This document shows positions 12,101 through 23,600 of a DNA stretch of 64,000 nt, one piece after another. The notes beneath the pieces are model-generated. The model saw only the letters and a list, made by a program, of their open reading frames with translations. It was not told the DNA's origin and searched no databases. The position numbers were made by a program, and so were the translations under genes. Origin of the DNA: Klebsormidium nitens (Eukaryota > Streptophyta > Klebsormidiophyceae > Klebsormidiales > Klebsormidiaceae); NCBI GenBank assembly GCA_000708835.1, contig DF237313.1, positions 1 to 64,000 of the forward strand, read 5' to 3'. Position 1 is the stretch's first letter, and each line of letters starts with the position of its first letter.

Positions 12101-12962
12101 GCTGATAAAAATGGAAGCAGGCCGCAGAGCGATGCCCTACCTGAAACCAGATCTTGAGGTAGAATGCCGTGCACTGATGCCCCACCGCTTTCAGCAACCG
12201 CAGCGCCACGCTGCTGTCCACCCCCCCTGACAGCAGCACAGCCACCCTCAACTTCTCCCCCCCCTCCGCGCACTTCAGCAGCTCCGCACGCTCCTGCAGC
12301 CAGCGGGTGCCGTCCGAACCGGGGCTGTCGTCTCGTCCAGAAGTGGATGGTTCCGGCGTGTAAATGACATCGACATCAGCACGACTTGTGGGGGTTGCAG
12401 CGGCGACCTGTGGAGAGCTTTTCTGAAGACTACAAGAGAGAGTTTGTCCATTTCCTGTAGAAGCGGTGGCCCCGGCAAGCTGTTCAGGAAGTGTGGCCGA
12501 TGTGAGGGTGGTGGTACTAAAGGCGCTGCTGGCTGAAAGATCCTTGACTTCAGCCCGCGCTAAAGAAGAGAGACGCAGCTTTGCTACTACAGTGGGTCGC
12601 GGATGAAAAGGCGGGCAGAAAGTGTTTATCAAGGCTCCACTGCAGGCCTGGCCCAACAATCTTGAGCGCGCAACTCCTTGGACTCCTCCAAAGAACGGGG
12701 CGCACTTGTTGAGCGTTTTGGGAATGTTTTCACTTCCTGCCGGCAGCATACCACTGGCAGACAAGCTCCGGATATCGCACAGCTGCCCCCGCCAACATCG
12801 AGATACGTCCATCCTTGAATGGAGCCTATCAAGGAGACCCAGTGCCACTTCCAAGCTTTTCCGGCTTTCCCAGCTCTTTCCACTTTCCCCCAAATTTGGC
12901 TCTATCTGCTCATCCTGCATTGGGCCAGTCTCTGTCAATTTCTTGCTTCCTTCTTTTGACAT
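9120..12962 (-). CDS. MTU1: tRNA 2-thiouridylase MnmA/MTU1 (TRMU), probably organellar
   Basis: Five exons, minus strand: 12141-12962, 11554-11874, 11099-11266, 10497-10648, 9120-9738; 693 codons plus stop. The enzyme adenylates U34 of Lys/Glu/Gln tRNAs and replaces O2 with sulfur. The PP-loop motif SGGVDSS is at residues 245-251. Catalytic Cys337 sits in TPNPDMLCN and the persulfide-forming Cys433 in [10 protein letters not shown]. Other family blocks are [11 protein letters not shown] and [20 protein letters not shown]. The last exon holds the C-terminal beta-barrel ([20 protein letters not shown]). About 235 residues precede the core, far longer than in bacteria. This part is Ser/Thr-rich and may contain a transit peptide if translation starts at an internal Met (for example [13 protein letters not shown]), so the start is uncertain. 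Eukaryotic MTU1 acts in mitochondria; plastids need the same activity. Confidence 0.92.
10442..10485. repeat. Short tandem repeat beside a splice donor
   Basis: Three near-copies of gtgcgatccatag/a follow each other in the intron just past the donor of MnmA exon 4. The array is roughly 13-15 bp per unit and looks like local slippage or duplication. Confidence 0.7.
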
Positions 12963-14006
12963 TCCTACTGATTATAATCCCCGCTGCTAACCAAAAGTGC
13001 AAAGTATTGCTCCTGAATATATGCGCAGACACCATGAAAGGGGACTTTAAAATTGGTTGATTCAGGGGCAACTATGCCTGCAGCCATAGCCGCATTCTGC
13101 AAAAGATTATTATTCCAACTGTTACTATTATGTATATATCCACAACACACAACTGTTGGAATATTTAGCTTTTTCCGGGTGGAATGCACACGACCAAACG
13201 GACACTTTTAGCCTCGGGATTCAGAATGAAGCGCCTTGCTTTGCTTTTGAACTTGAACTTGAAGGCGGAGCATTCGTGCCACTATGTCACCTAGCTAAAA
13301 GATCACACACGAGCTCGGTATAAAATGGTAGCGAAGCTCTGTTGCTTTGAGGAAAGGCTCCTCGGATTGAAAGAAAAGGGAGACGCCTGAGCTGACGTCC
13401 TCAATTTGCTGCACCCATCGCTGGGCCGCCGGAGCATGCTTTGACAAGGGATAGGAGTCAACTCCAGCAACGCCTGCATTCCTGCCTTCATATGCTTACA
13501 TATGGGGGAGGCTGGCTTCAAAAGTTGGTGGGAAGAAACCTATTCGCTGCTCGAGTTGTACTGAAAGGAAATTATGTATGCGGACGCGCCGGAGATGATA
13601 TCTGTCTGATCGCTAAGCCTGAGCAAGGTGAGGTGCTTTACAGAAGCTTTGTCTGCCCTGGCTTTGTACTGATTGCCCAATGCACATCTTTCGATCAAGA
13701 CTTGAACTTCTAATGCGAGAAGGAATGCAAAAGGAGCGATCTTATTTTCTGGTGGCAGATACTGGCCCCAGCTCGACAAATAGATTCAATTGGTCCCCAT
13801 CCTGATCAAAGACCTCTCACAGCACACTCTGTTTAGGGGGCTCATTACTTAGCTGCTGCTTGTTTAGACAACTTTTACCCCGTGGTGAACCGGCCTTCCC
13901 TCAGATTTCTCCAATTTGTGTCAATCTTACGCAGTGGGGTTACAAAGCTTCCTCCGAGCAAAGCCATACTGTCCCCCTGCAGAGCAATCCAAGAATATTG
14001 TTTGTC
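12963..14006. promoter_or_regulatory. Shared upstream region of MnmA (-) and INO80C (+)
   Basis: About 1.04 kb between divergent start codons. A TATA-like tataaaa lies at 13319-13325 on the plus strand, roughly 690 bases before the INO80C start. Its use is unproven. No coding exon was recognised. Confidence 0.4.
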
Positions 14007-15512
14007 ATGGCTGATCGAAGGAGGGAACCGAGTGTTCCAGAACCGAGAGGGTCTGGACGGAAGCGAAGAAAAACGCAAGAGGAGGGGCTTGAGGTACGCC
14101 CGTAGTCTCGGGAGTCATTGAAGTAGACCATGCTCTTGATGAAGTACCACTCAGTATTCTGAAGTACTTGAAAGACCCAGACGCTTCTGAACAAGAAGGA
14201 CGCTTGTGAGCATGGGATTTGATGACATGTCCGACTCCAATGACATCACGTCTCCAAAAGCCCGGCTGACGACCACCGAGTGCCTTTGTCATGGTTCTTC
14301 AATCCTCCAAAGTCTGAAAGTCCTGGCATATAGAGCTCCAATGGGCAAATCCATAGTCTCCTGCACCAGCTTTCTTTACAGTTTCCATTTCCTCCAGAAA
14401 TTAAGCTCAGTCTTTGCCTGCAGGGAGACGCACCCGATGACCGGCCATCAACATCCGGTCAGGCCGCCACCTTAGACCCTGAGCTCTTTCTCCCCACTAC
14501 CCTGCCCTTCAAGCTCGTCCAAACTGCGGAACGCTACCCCAAGGGCGCCTTGCGGCACTGGAAGCGCCTGAAGCAGATTGTTCAAGGGGAGAACTACCAC
14601 CTCCTACCAGCCGACGAACCGACTTGTATCCTCCTCACTTTGATTGGTCTGAGTTGGATTCTGCTGACCAAAGAACTGGTTGTCAAACGGACAAAAGGTG
14701 ACATGTTGAGAAGCAGAATCTCGTCATGAGCTTTTAGGCTAGAATGCTTCGCTTTTTGAATGAACGCTGAGTTTAATTCGTCAGGTGGAAAGAGGTTTGC
14801 TTTCTCATAGCGATTCTGGAAGGTATGTAGATTTTGTCTACGAGGTGGTAAGAAGATCAGGTATGCAAGACCTCACAATGCAGTCAGATGCATGCCCTTC
14901 TTGTGGAAGAGTCGAAATAGCAAAGAGTCCTTCAAGAGAACTTGTATCGTGTGATGTCCTTGACACGTTTTACAGACGCCAACATAGAAGCGCCGCCGTC
15001 GATGTATCCAGCCAAAAAGTACTGTGACATGACAGGCTTCGAGGTAAGCACAAAGGTCCTCCTCGAGCTTCCTTATGCTCCTGCTCATGTTAAAGGACTC
15101 CTGGGCGTTAGTTCAATCTTTCCCGTTCGTATGCTACTTATATATCGGGCTTTGAGTGGACTTGATCACCTTTCCGTCTATTTTTAAGACTTTGATCTTT
15201 GATCTTTGATCTTTGATCTGTTGCTGGCCGTTGCTCGCTCGTCAAATCAGTTGTTGGGGATAGTGTAGGTCCTCTCTTCGCAAGGACTCCTAAGCACGTG
15301 TCATGCGCAGGCTTTGTCTCTCTTATTGTCATCTCAACACTCTCAACACCTTACGAAGACATCCGCATTTCTGCCTGCAGGCGAAGTATACGGACCCACG
15401 GACGAAAATGCGCTATGCAGACGCAGAGGCCTTTAAGTTTGTTCGAGCATTGCCAGACGCGACAGTGCAGGCCTACCTGACCCTTCGAAACGCAGCAGTC
15501 GTCCTGAGATAG
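14007..15512 (+). CDS. INO80C: INO80 complex subunit C (IES6), YL1_C domain
   Basis: Four exons: 14007-14093, 14424-14625, 14976-15043, 15381-15512; 162 codons plus stop. IES6/INO80C is a small subunit of the INO80 chromatin remodeller that works with ARP5 in nucleosome sliding and H2A.Z handling. The N-terminus is basic and nuclear-like (GRKRRKTQEE). Exon 2 carries PFKLVQ and HWKRLKQIVQGE, and the exon 2/3 junction rebuilds TYANIEAPPS. Exon 3 has the diagnostic MYPAKKYCDMTGFE, and exon 4 the YL1_C block AKYTDPRTKMRYADAEAF followed by the family-typical ending YLTLRNAAVVLR. Length matches plant and yeast Ies6 (about 120-170). Confidence 0.95.
15190..15219. repeat. 7-bp microsatellite (ctttgat)x4
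   Basis: Four consecutive copies of ctttgat in the last intron of the INO80C gene. A simple sequence repeat. Confidence 0.9.
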
Positions 15513-16669
15513 ATCTCGTCAGCTCAAGGCTCTGTTGAGATTGCCTGGTCGAGTCGAATCTTGGACTGGGGACTTCCCTACTTACAGCCGAACGACCGGT
15601 CAAACGGCCTACTAAGTGCAGCATTTGATACAGACGGTTCAATCCAAGTTTAGCAGTAGATTTGTAAAGCGACAGAGCTATTGCGTTCAGTACATGATTT
15701 AGAAACTAGTTGGACATCATACTGAGCCTCGTGAAGTCATGCGATCAGCTGTAATGAACCATTTTCTCTTGAGCTTTGAAAGTGTACGTTGGCGCCTGCA
15801 ATCATGTCAATTCTAGCTTGCAGTGGAGACTATGGTTTACTACAGCCTGATGTTCAAGCGCGCTCCAATACGGATGTGCAGCTGGCTTACTTGATTAATC
15901 CTAGAACTGACTTGTGCCTACCTGCATGATCATGAGCATGAGCTGCCGCCACGACCGCACTTATGTGCACCCCGCATCGTAGCGCATCGGGCGGGCCTGC
16001 TGAAGACATATGTCGATGGTCATCGATCATGTAACCAAATATCATGACGCCAGGCCCGGGCTCCTTGATATACTTGTATTGACCGCAGCCAATCAAGCCG
16101 CGGCCTTGTCGAAGATCTGTTACGATAGCTCATGTGGATCTCCTTCCTTGACTATTTGCATGATATAATGGCTTTTTGTGCAGCCTACGGACTTACTACA
16201 CGCATGCCAGCTAGGGGCAACAAAACCATGCTTGCCGACCAGTCAACAGCCAATCGAAGGGAACCCGCTAGCATGTCATTAAATGACGCTTGTTTTGAGA
16301 GAAATCTTCTCGTCCATCAGGCATGCTTGACAGTAAAACGAGCTCTTGGTTGGTTTGTCAGACCGATGCCGTGTAATCCCAGCCTGAGAGTGACATTGAC
16401 TTAAAGGGTTTGCAACAAACCGCCTTGCAGCGGCAGCAGCTTTCACATCGCAAACCTCGCTATTTGTAGATTTAACTATTCTGATACGCACTGTTACTGA
16501 AGACCTATGTCAGATATGTCAACACGTTTCTTGATAGAGCAGACACCATTCGCTTATAGTTTTAAGCGGCCGGGTATCAAGGCTCAGCTCGTCTGCGTGC
16601 CCCGATCACAGGAATACTAAACGGAGGTCACGTGTTTGACCTTTTGGCAGACGCAACGGCTCCGATAAG
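15513..16669. other. Convergent intergenic region (INO80C / nuclear protein 3' ends)
   Basis: About 1.16 kb between two facing stop codons. Should hold both 3' UTRs. No exon, RNA gene or repeat family recognised. Confidence 0.5.
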
Positions 16670-19061
16670 CTAGAAATCTTCAATCTCTGCCTCATCGTCT
16701 GTGGCTGGGTACTCGTTGTTTCCGGCCATCTCGTCCTCTGAACCGTCTGAGAAGTCCCTTTCGTCGTCCGTTTTCTGCAAGGTTGGGATTTTTGTTCAGC
16801 TTTGTGTGAGCTGGTATCAGCAAGACTGATCCTGCAGCATTGGTGGCCCGAGAGCAGCCTTCGGCTTTCACCTGATTGTAACAAAGCTCGCTGCACTCAA
16901 AAGCTCCCGGGAATCAGCAGCCCGGCACCTCCTGACTCCCGCGACCCATACTCCATTCAGTATGCTGGAAGCTCGCTATGTCTCGACTGTCACCTGCCAT
17001 CAGCATCAGGCCAAGGCCCAGTCGGGGTCAAGGCATTGACTCCAAAAATAGCGTCGCAACAGCCTCATTGAATATGCACGTTACGATCCGCAAGTCAAGA
17101 CGTCACCTTTTTGCTGCCGCCCTCACCTCGTCGCTCTCGCCGCTGCTCGCACTTGGCAGCGCCACCGGGGTGAGGCGTGCGCTCCTGCGAGCGGGCCCCT
17201 TGGCGTCCGACTTGGCGCTAGCTGGCGTCCGCAGATTGGTGCCCGAGCGAGTCTGAGCGGACGTGCGAGATTTGGGAGTCGCAATGACTGCGCTCTTACG
17301 CAGCTGGCGGGTCCGGCTGCTGCCGGCTGGTTTAGCGGGCGCTGGCCCTGGAATAAAAGCACAATTTGTCAATGGTTAAGATGATTTGTTGGACTAACCT
17401 GCCCCGTTCAGAATGGTTTCTGTGCAGGAACCGACGGCTCGCTTGTGTATGGATTCCTGGTGTCTAGTCTGGTGACTTAACTGGACAACAATTCGGAGCC
17501 CCTGTAGAACGAAAGCAGAGCCCTTCTTCAGATAGCACACAGGCTGAGCCTGACAGGAAGTTCTAGTTTTTCGAAAGTACTCAGAATCTACAGTGATTGG
17601 TGCGAAGTGGATATTGCAAAGAGAAAGGAATATTTCTGGAGGGCTACATTATCAGTCGTTCAACAGTAAAATGGTGGGGTTGCAACAGATTTGACCACAG
17701 GGCAGTCCAGAACTGCCGGTGGGCCATTAGTCAGCATGGTCTTCTCCACATTTCATCAAAGGAAAGACTCGTCCTCAGGGGTGTTCTAGACCAAAGCAGT
17801 ACCTGAGGACTCCGCCTTGGTGCTCTCATCCCGCCGGCCCTCCACGTCCGGGTACTGCAGCACCTTCCGCACACGCTCCTTGGCCTTCTTGGAGCCGCTG
17901 CGCGTCCGGGACCGTATGTGGCTCGGCTTATCCTCCTCCTCTTCCTCCTCCAGCGCTTCTTCTCCCTCCTCATGAGCTTCTAAATCTCCTCCCTCCTCGT
18001 CACTCTCCTCTTCCTCTTCCTCGCCTTCGCTCTCTTCCTCTTGGCTCTCGTCCTCCTCCTCTAGTTGTTTGAGGACCCGCTCGTCCTCTGCGTCGCTGTC
18101 CGGGTCCTGCCGCCGCCGCTTGGCGGACGACTTCTTGGCGCTGCTGGAGGACCGCTTTTTTTGCTCCTGCAAATTGTGAGACAAAGGCGTTGTCAGCTCT
18201 TCTTCAGGATGTTGACGGAAGCATTTTGGTTCATTCTGACAGCGTAACTGCAGTGTTTTGGATTGCCGGTTGAGCAATTCTTTATCAAGAACCAAGCAAG
18301 AGTTGATTGGATGGAATTCAGATCACAGACAACAAACATCGAGTGACACTGCTATCCGCTCGAGCCTAGGCTTTTCAGGTTCACAAAGGGAAGCGGTCTA
18401 CCCTTGAGCTCCTTTGAGCCTGGATCAAGAAGGTCAAAGTAAAAGCCAAATCTTGCAAAAAGTGGGTTAGACGGCGGGTTCTTCAAAACCTGATTGCTCA
18501 AAGAACGAACCACCACATACGTGATATCAACCCAGATCAATGGAGCTTACAGACTTTCTCTAATCAGTGGCTAAAGCAATCAAGAACTCGGTTGATGCAT
18601 CAACCGCTTCAGCAGCTGCAATTACTGTCCAGAAAAAACCTTGCCACGTTAAAAAGAACGTCTACCTGTGCAAGCCTACAGTATCACTAACCGTCATCGT
18701 CAATCAGATGCATTGATTCGTCCAATTCCCAAAAGGGGGCTCTGAGAGTTGACTCAGGACAGGAGGATGAGATCAAAACAGTCCTGACTAAACTTATCCC
18801 ACCCACCTTATCCAGTTTGTCCAGCTTCCCCTCTATCTTTCCTTGCAGCTTCTTTCTCGTCACATTCAGTCCCCCCATGTTCCAGTGTGCCTCCGCAGCC
18901 CATTCTAGCAAAGCTCCATTCACGGTGCCTGGAGGATCAACTCGCGACTTGGCTGGGTCATCTGGGAAGTACCTGTATGGCCGGGGAAGGCCAGAGCCAT
19001 AGAACTTGGAGAAGAGCGTTGGGAAGGTGAATTTGGTCGGGTGCTCCATAGTCATGGCCAT
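16670..19061 (-). CDS. Acidic/basic low-complexity protein, probably nuclear; family not recognised
   Basis: Four exons, minus strand: 18807-19061, 17803-18166, 17127-17347, 16670-16774; 314 codons plus stop, phases consistent. Residues about 5-85 form the only ordered-looking domain: HPTKFTFPTLFSKFYGSGLP, RPYRYFPDDPAKSRVDPPGT, then NGALLEWAAEAHWNMGGLNV and a Lys-rich helix. The rest alternates basic NLS-like stretches (KKSSAKRRRQDPD) with long Glu/Asp runs and a Ser/Thr/Arg/Pro region (RTRQLRKSAVIATPKSRTSA). It ends in an acidic tail (DDEAEIEDF). This composition is typical of chromatin- or histone-binding nuclear proteins, but no named family can be given. Start could be any of three Met codons at 19061, 19055 or 19049. 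Confidence 0.75.
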
Positions 19062-19884
19062 GTTCGGCTGGAGAAACCTTCGAATGTGTGGGAGTCTGCA
19101 GAGGATAGGTGGCGCTTTGCTGGGTTTGAAACCCTGCCTCAAGGTTCTATCCGCCAAGGTTTTTGTGGCTGCGCCGCTTAGCACTTGTGAACAAGAAATC
19201 GCCTTGCAGCTTTCAGCGCTAGCACACCAAGTGATGCAGAACGACGTAGCACAGCAATGAATGCAAGAAGACGTTTGCAATGTCGAGCTAGAGGTCGTGC
19301 TCAAACTTCAAAGAGACTTGAATCTTGAAGAGGGCCAAAACTCAGGAGACATGCTCTTCGACTCTTGAGTGGTGAGTCCTACAATTTGTTGGATGCATTG
19401 CGAAGTACCTACCTAGAAGAGCAATTTGAGAAATTTGGCGCGAAAAGAAACGAGTTTCCCGGCAGATCGTGCGGATAGTGACGCTAGCGCGACGCGTGGC
19501 AAGGCTTCTACTTTCAACCGTTGCCGGTGTTGCATCGGACGGCGGCCGCTTCACCGATGGATCGGCACGCAACTTTCAAATTCGTTTGCTGAATTACCGT
19601 ATGTTTCTGACTCGATTTGACTGGACAGTCTACTGCTGCTGCGATCAGATTGTGCAGCTCCTTGATACCTATGGCATTGGTAGCATGTAGCGGATGCAGG
19701 CACAGCCGCCTGCAGCAAGGGATGCGCATACAAGCCTGCGTCTCCTTATTGGACAGGTACCATACCACGCCTGAACTGGGACGCTGCGTTGAAGGGTCTG
19801 ATTTGAATTGCCAGCTTCCAACAACCTGATTTGCTTCTCAGCAGTTGCAGTAGGATGTCAACGTCTGCGCCCAGTCTGTGAGGC
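19062..19884. promoter_or_regulatory. Shared upstream region of nuclear protein (-) and kinesin (+)
   Basis: 823 bases between divergent start codons. The right end contains a pyrimidine-rich stretch ending ctcagcag at about 19844, which could be the acceptor of a 5'-UTR intron of the kinesin gene. It is followed by a short upstream ORF (listed separately). Confidence 0.4.
19855..19881 (+). promoter_or_regulatory. Upstream ORF (8 codons) abutting the kinesin start
   Basis: ATG at 19855 opens MSTSAPSL and stops at TGA 19879-19881, three bases before the kinesin ATG at 19885. If the transcript includes it, this uORF could damp or tune kinesin translation by reinitiation. Whether the mRNA starts upstream of it is unknown. 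Confidence 0.4.
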
Positions 19885-20676
19885 ATGTCGTCCTTGAGGG
19901 CTTTGTTGCGAGCTCCCTCTCGGCACTTCTTTGGGTCCCCAGCGGGGCAAGCTCCGGGAATGGAGTCCCTCCTCACCGACGAGAATGCTTCTGCGGACGG
20001 GGATAATGTAAGCGTGTCCAAAAGCGCGATCACACGGTCATCCCGGCAGCCCCTGGCCCCATCCTCCGAGAACTCTCAGTGTCCGACCTCTCCTAAGCCT
20101 GAAAGCATTGAGAGCGGGTGCGTCGAGACTGGGAGTATCGCACCAAAATCTGGTCCCCATTCAATCCCAGCCAGGCTTTCCACCCCGCCAAAGTCCCCGG
20201 GCAAAGCTAGCAAGGCAATCAAGCCTGAAGGCCTGGACGTATATGAGGAGCCGCCTTCCACTCCGACACAGGAGATTAGCCCTCATGCTTCCCCTCAAAA
20301 GGGGCCCACTCCTACTTGGGCCAAGAAGAGGGACGCCCCTCCTACCGAGGAGCCGGTCAGAGAGTCTCCTGAGCACTCTGAGAGGCGGGCCAAGAGCCCG
20401 TGGGGCCGGCGCGGGGGAACGGCCCGGGCGCTAGTGCTGGAGGACTCTTCTGCAACAGCTGGCAGTGACACTCCTAGGAGTTTGACAGCTGGCGTGGACA
20501 CTCCTAGAACGCCTGCCAGGGCCAAGACTCCGGGCAGAGGGTATCCCAGGCTTGGGCTGGGGCCGGGGCACTCAAAACACGAGGGGCATAGCTATATGAG
20601 CCCCACGCTGCAGGCGCTGGCGGAGAGCCTGCAGGAGGAGGAGTCAGAAGGAGCGATTGAGGACCAGAGCGTGCAG
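19885..20676 (+). other. KIN-12 N-terminal extension, exon 1, rich in SP/TP sites
   Basis: 264 residues before the motor, low complexity and probably disordered. It holds many Ser/Thr-Pro dipeptides ([48 protein letters not shown]), i.e. candidate sites for cyclin-dependent or MAP kinases. That would suit cell-cycle control of a mitotic kinesin. The phosphorylation itself is inference. Confidence 0.75.
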
Positions 20677-23600
20677 GTGAAACCCTGAAAAAAGGAACCG
20701 ACTAAGAATCTGAATTGTTGTGTTCTGTCTTAGTTACCTTGCATGACTGCATGGCAGAAAGAGCGGGAAGAGCCAGCTACATGGGATAGATGAGCTTGGA
20801 GCTACAAGGTGCTTTTCGTTGTGGGCCTGCATGCTGTTCAGACCGTGTCTTGTGTTTTGCCAATCCGTTGACAATTGAGACGCCAAAGGCTAAGATGCTT
20901 TAGCTGGCTTTATTTTATGCACCACGGTCAAAAAGGTCAAAGGTCTCTCAGATTTACCATTACAACTTCGGGTGTTGGGTAGCCCGTCAAAAATCAAAAA
21001 TCAGTTCTCCACGTCTTGGCCGCCTGCAACAGTCAAAAATAATATTTGCTTGTGCTCAGGTCATCGTACGTTTGCGCCCAATCAACGAGCGCGAAACCAA
21101 TCAGGGCGGCGCCAAGCGGTGCATCCAGCAGGCTGGCCCCCGCTCGCTACTCTGCATGACAATCCCCGAACCGACCCAGTTCACATTCGACCACGTCGTG
21201 GGAGACACGGTCTCGCAGGAGGCACTCTTTGCGCTCGTGGGGCAACCGATGGTGCAAAATTGTATCTACGGCTACAACAGCTCCATGTTTGCATATGGCC
21301 AGGTAGGGAGCTGAACCTTATGGCTCCTCCGCAGGATACAGATCTCCGCTAAAATCTGGGGGTTTACATGTTACCAAGGATAGATAGAGCTATTGTCTTG
21401 GCAGCAGGAATTCCTGCAGCCGTGTCTTACCTCTGGAAAGATGCAAAGTCTTTGTCCACGTTTTATTCAGGCCAGTCCCATGCAACCAGACTATTGTAGA
21501 CTAGCGACAGCTGTCGACGCCCCAGCCTGCAGGACAGTCCCCGAGGGCCGCCAGTGACTTTTCCTCTCCTTTAAAGCTGGGTAAGTGAGCCGCAAAATAT
21601 TGGTCTACTCTGCACATCTGCACCGCACACAATGAACACGGTATGGGGTTATGTGCAGACGGGCAGCGGCAAGACCTTTACAATGCTGGGCGACATTGCG
21701 GGCCTGCCGCTCCACCCCAGCGCCGACCGGGGCATCTCTCCCCGCGTGTTTGAGGAGCTGTTTGTGCGCATTAAGGAGGTAATACCTCCAAAAGCTCGGG
21801 GTCCAGTATGTTGGACTGACCATCTAACGTACCTGACGTATGGTAAAGTTCGTAGCATTTTGTGTCTTCGGCCTTGCTGGCAGGAGGGCTGGATGGGTCT
21901 CGTCTGCGGGGGGTGTCTCAAAAGCATTGGTCCGCTTTTCAGTTGGAGGGCCCCTGTTTTTCCAGAGAGCGGGGTTGTCAGTGCTAGTGATCACTTCCGG
22001 GTAGGTGAAAAAAGACCATGTTTGATTTGAAAAGCTCTGCTTTGATGCATCCGAAGTGCTGACAGCTGGTTGCTGCTGGTGTAACAGGCTGAGGAGGAGA
22101 AGCGGGAGAACCAACTGCAGTATGTGTGCAAGTGCTCGTTCCTGGAGGTAAGAATACTCTGCTTGGGGTCAGGTCTTCATGCCCGAGGATGTTCGTTGAC
22201 CATCAACAAACAAGCATAATCTGCCTTTTTGAAGGGGTACTATACTGGACACAAGCTATAGGTCCCTCGGTTTTGGTCGTATCTTGAAGGGGTTTTTATC
22301 ACCTTTCAAGCATCACACCTTGTCTCTCAGAAATAACAGATGTTCAAAGGTGTAAAGTCTCGCCCCAATGTGCAGATCTACAACGAGCAGATCACGGATT
22401 TGCTGGAGCCCACCTCGACCAACCTGCAGGTAGGTTGCCCTTGAAAGACCGCTTTTCTCAGCACCCTTGTGAATGGCATGACAAAGTATGACGTTTCGCT
22501 TATGTGGACTGCTTGAAAGCATTGTTTGTCTGGTTTCGGATTCCAGCCCTGACGTTTGCATCCCTGAGAAACAATTGTTTAATCCTTGTTCGGTCTGCCG
22601 AAGTGACAATTGTCATGGCTGTTCCTGCCACAACAGTCGGCTACGTCGGCACTTGCGAACTTACATTCAGACCCGATATCGCCCGATACAACGAAGGGGT
22701 TCCACAATATGTTGGATATCCGCCCACTCGTTTTGACAATCCTAAATAATGTTGAAAGCGGACTTAGTCACGGTGTCACCAATCGGAGCGGCATGTGTCA
22801 AGGTCGGCAATCACAACCGGTCAGGTCACCCTGCAATCAGCAAAAAAACAAACGAATGATTACGGTATCATTCTAGATGAGAATTCGATCGAAGAAGACG
22901 AGGAGCGGATGTGTTTGCAGATTCGCGAGGATGTAAAGCGGGGAGTGTTCGTAGAGGGGCTGTCGGAGGTGGCAGTCCACGGTGTCGAGGACGTCATCCG
23001 CCTCATGGTGCAGGTAAAAACTAGCTTGCTGTAAAAGGCCGGCGTAGGAATGGCTGGACTCGAAGTTCGTAAAGTGGGCCCCCCTCCGTTCAGTGCTCTT
23101 TAGGGAGTGTTAGAGGACGTATCAACTCAGAAGAAAACGGAAGTGTGCATGCCAACTTTTGTCACAGTGACATGTTCAAACTGACTATGGAGAAGCCAGG
23201 TTCTGCACCGTTCCTTAAGGATAGCAAAGGTCGCACTCCGAGACCCAGCAGATAACCCGAGCGCCTTAGAAGTTCCTGTCGACGAGTAAGCAGTCGTTGT
23301 CTGGCGACCTCTGCAGGGCGCCAACAATCGGAAGGTCGCCCAGACGAATATGAATCACGAGAGCAGCCGGTCTCACAGCGTGTTTACGTGCACCGTGGAA
23401 GGCAAGGTAGGGCTGCCGCTCTAGAGAATGGACGGACGAAAAACTTCCTCGTCAGTCCCCGCAACCGACTGATTGTGACTTGAGAGACACATAGCGTGTA
23501 GCCAGAACTTCACTGGTAGATCATTTTGCATGTCTGACGCCCTGGTATCGTTCTTCGCTTTGATACTGGTTTTCGAGTCCGCAGACAAGGCCTCGTCTTA

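Noticed and set aside
17786-18295. Reading the Glu/Asp-rich frame as a stand-alone nucleoplasmin- or nucleolin-like gene
   Set aside because: Its ends are splice sites that join in phase with flanking exons. It is the second exon of the nuclear protein model, and acidic runs alone do not identify a family.
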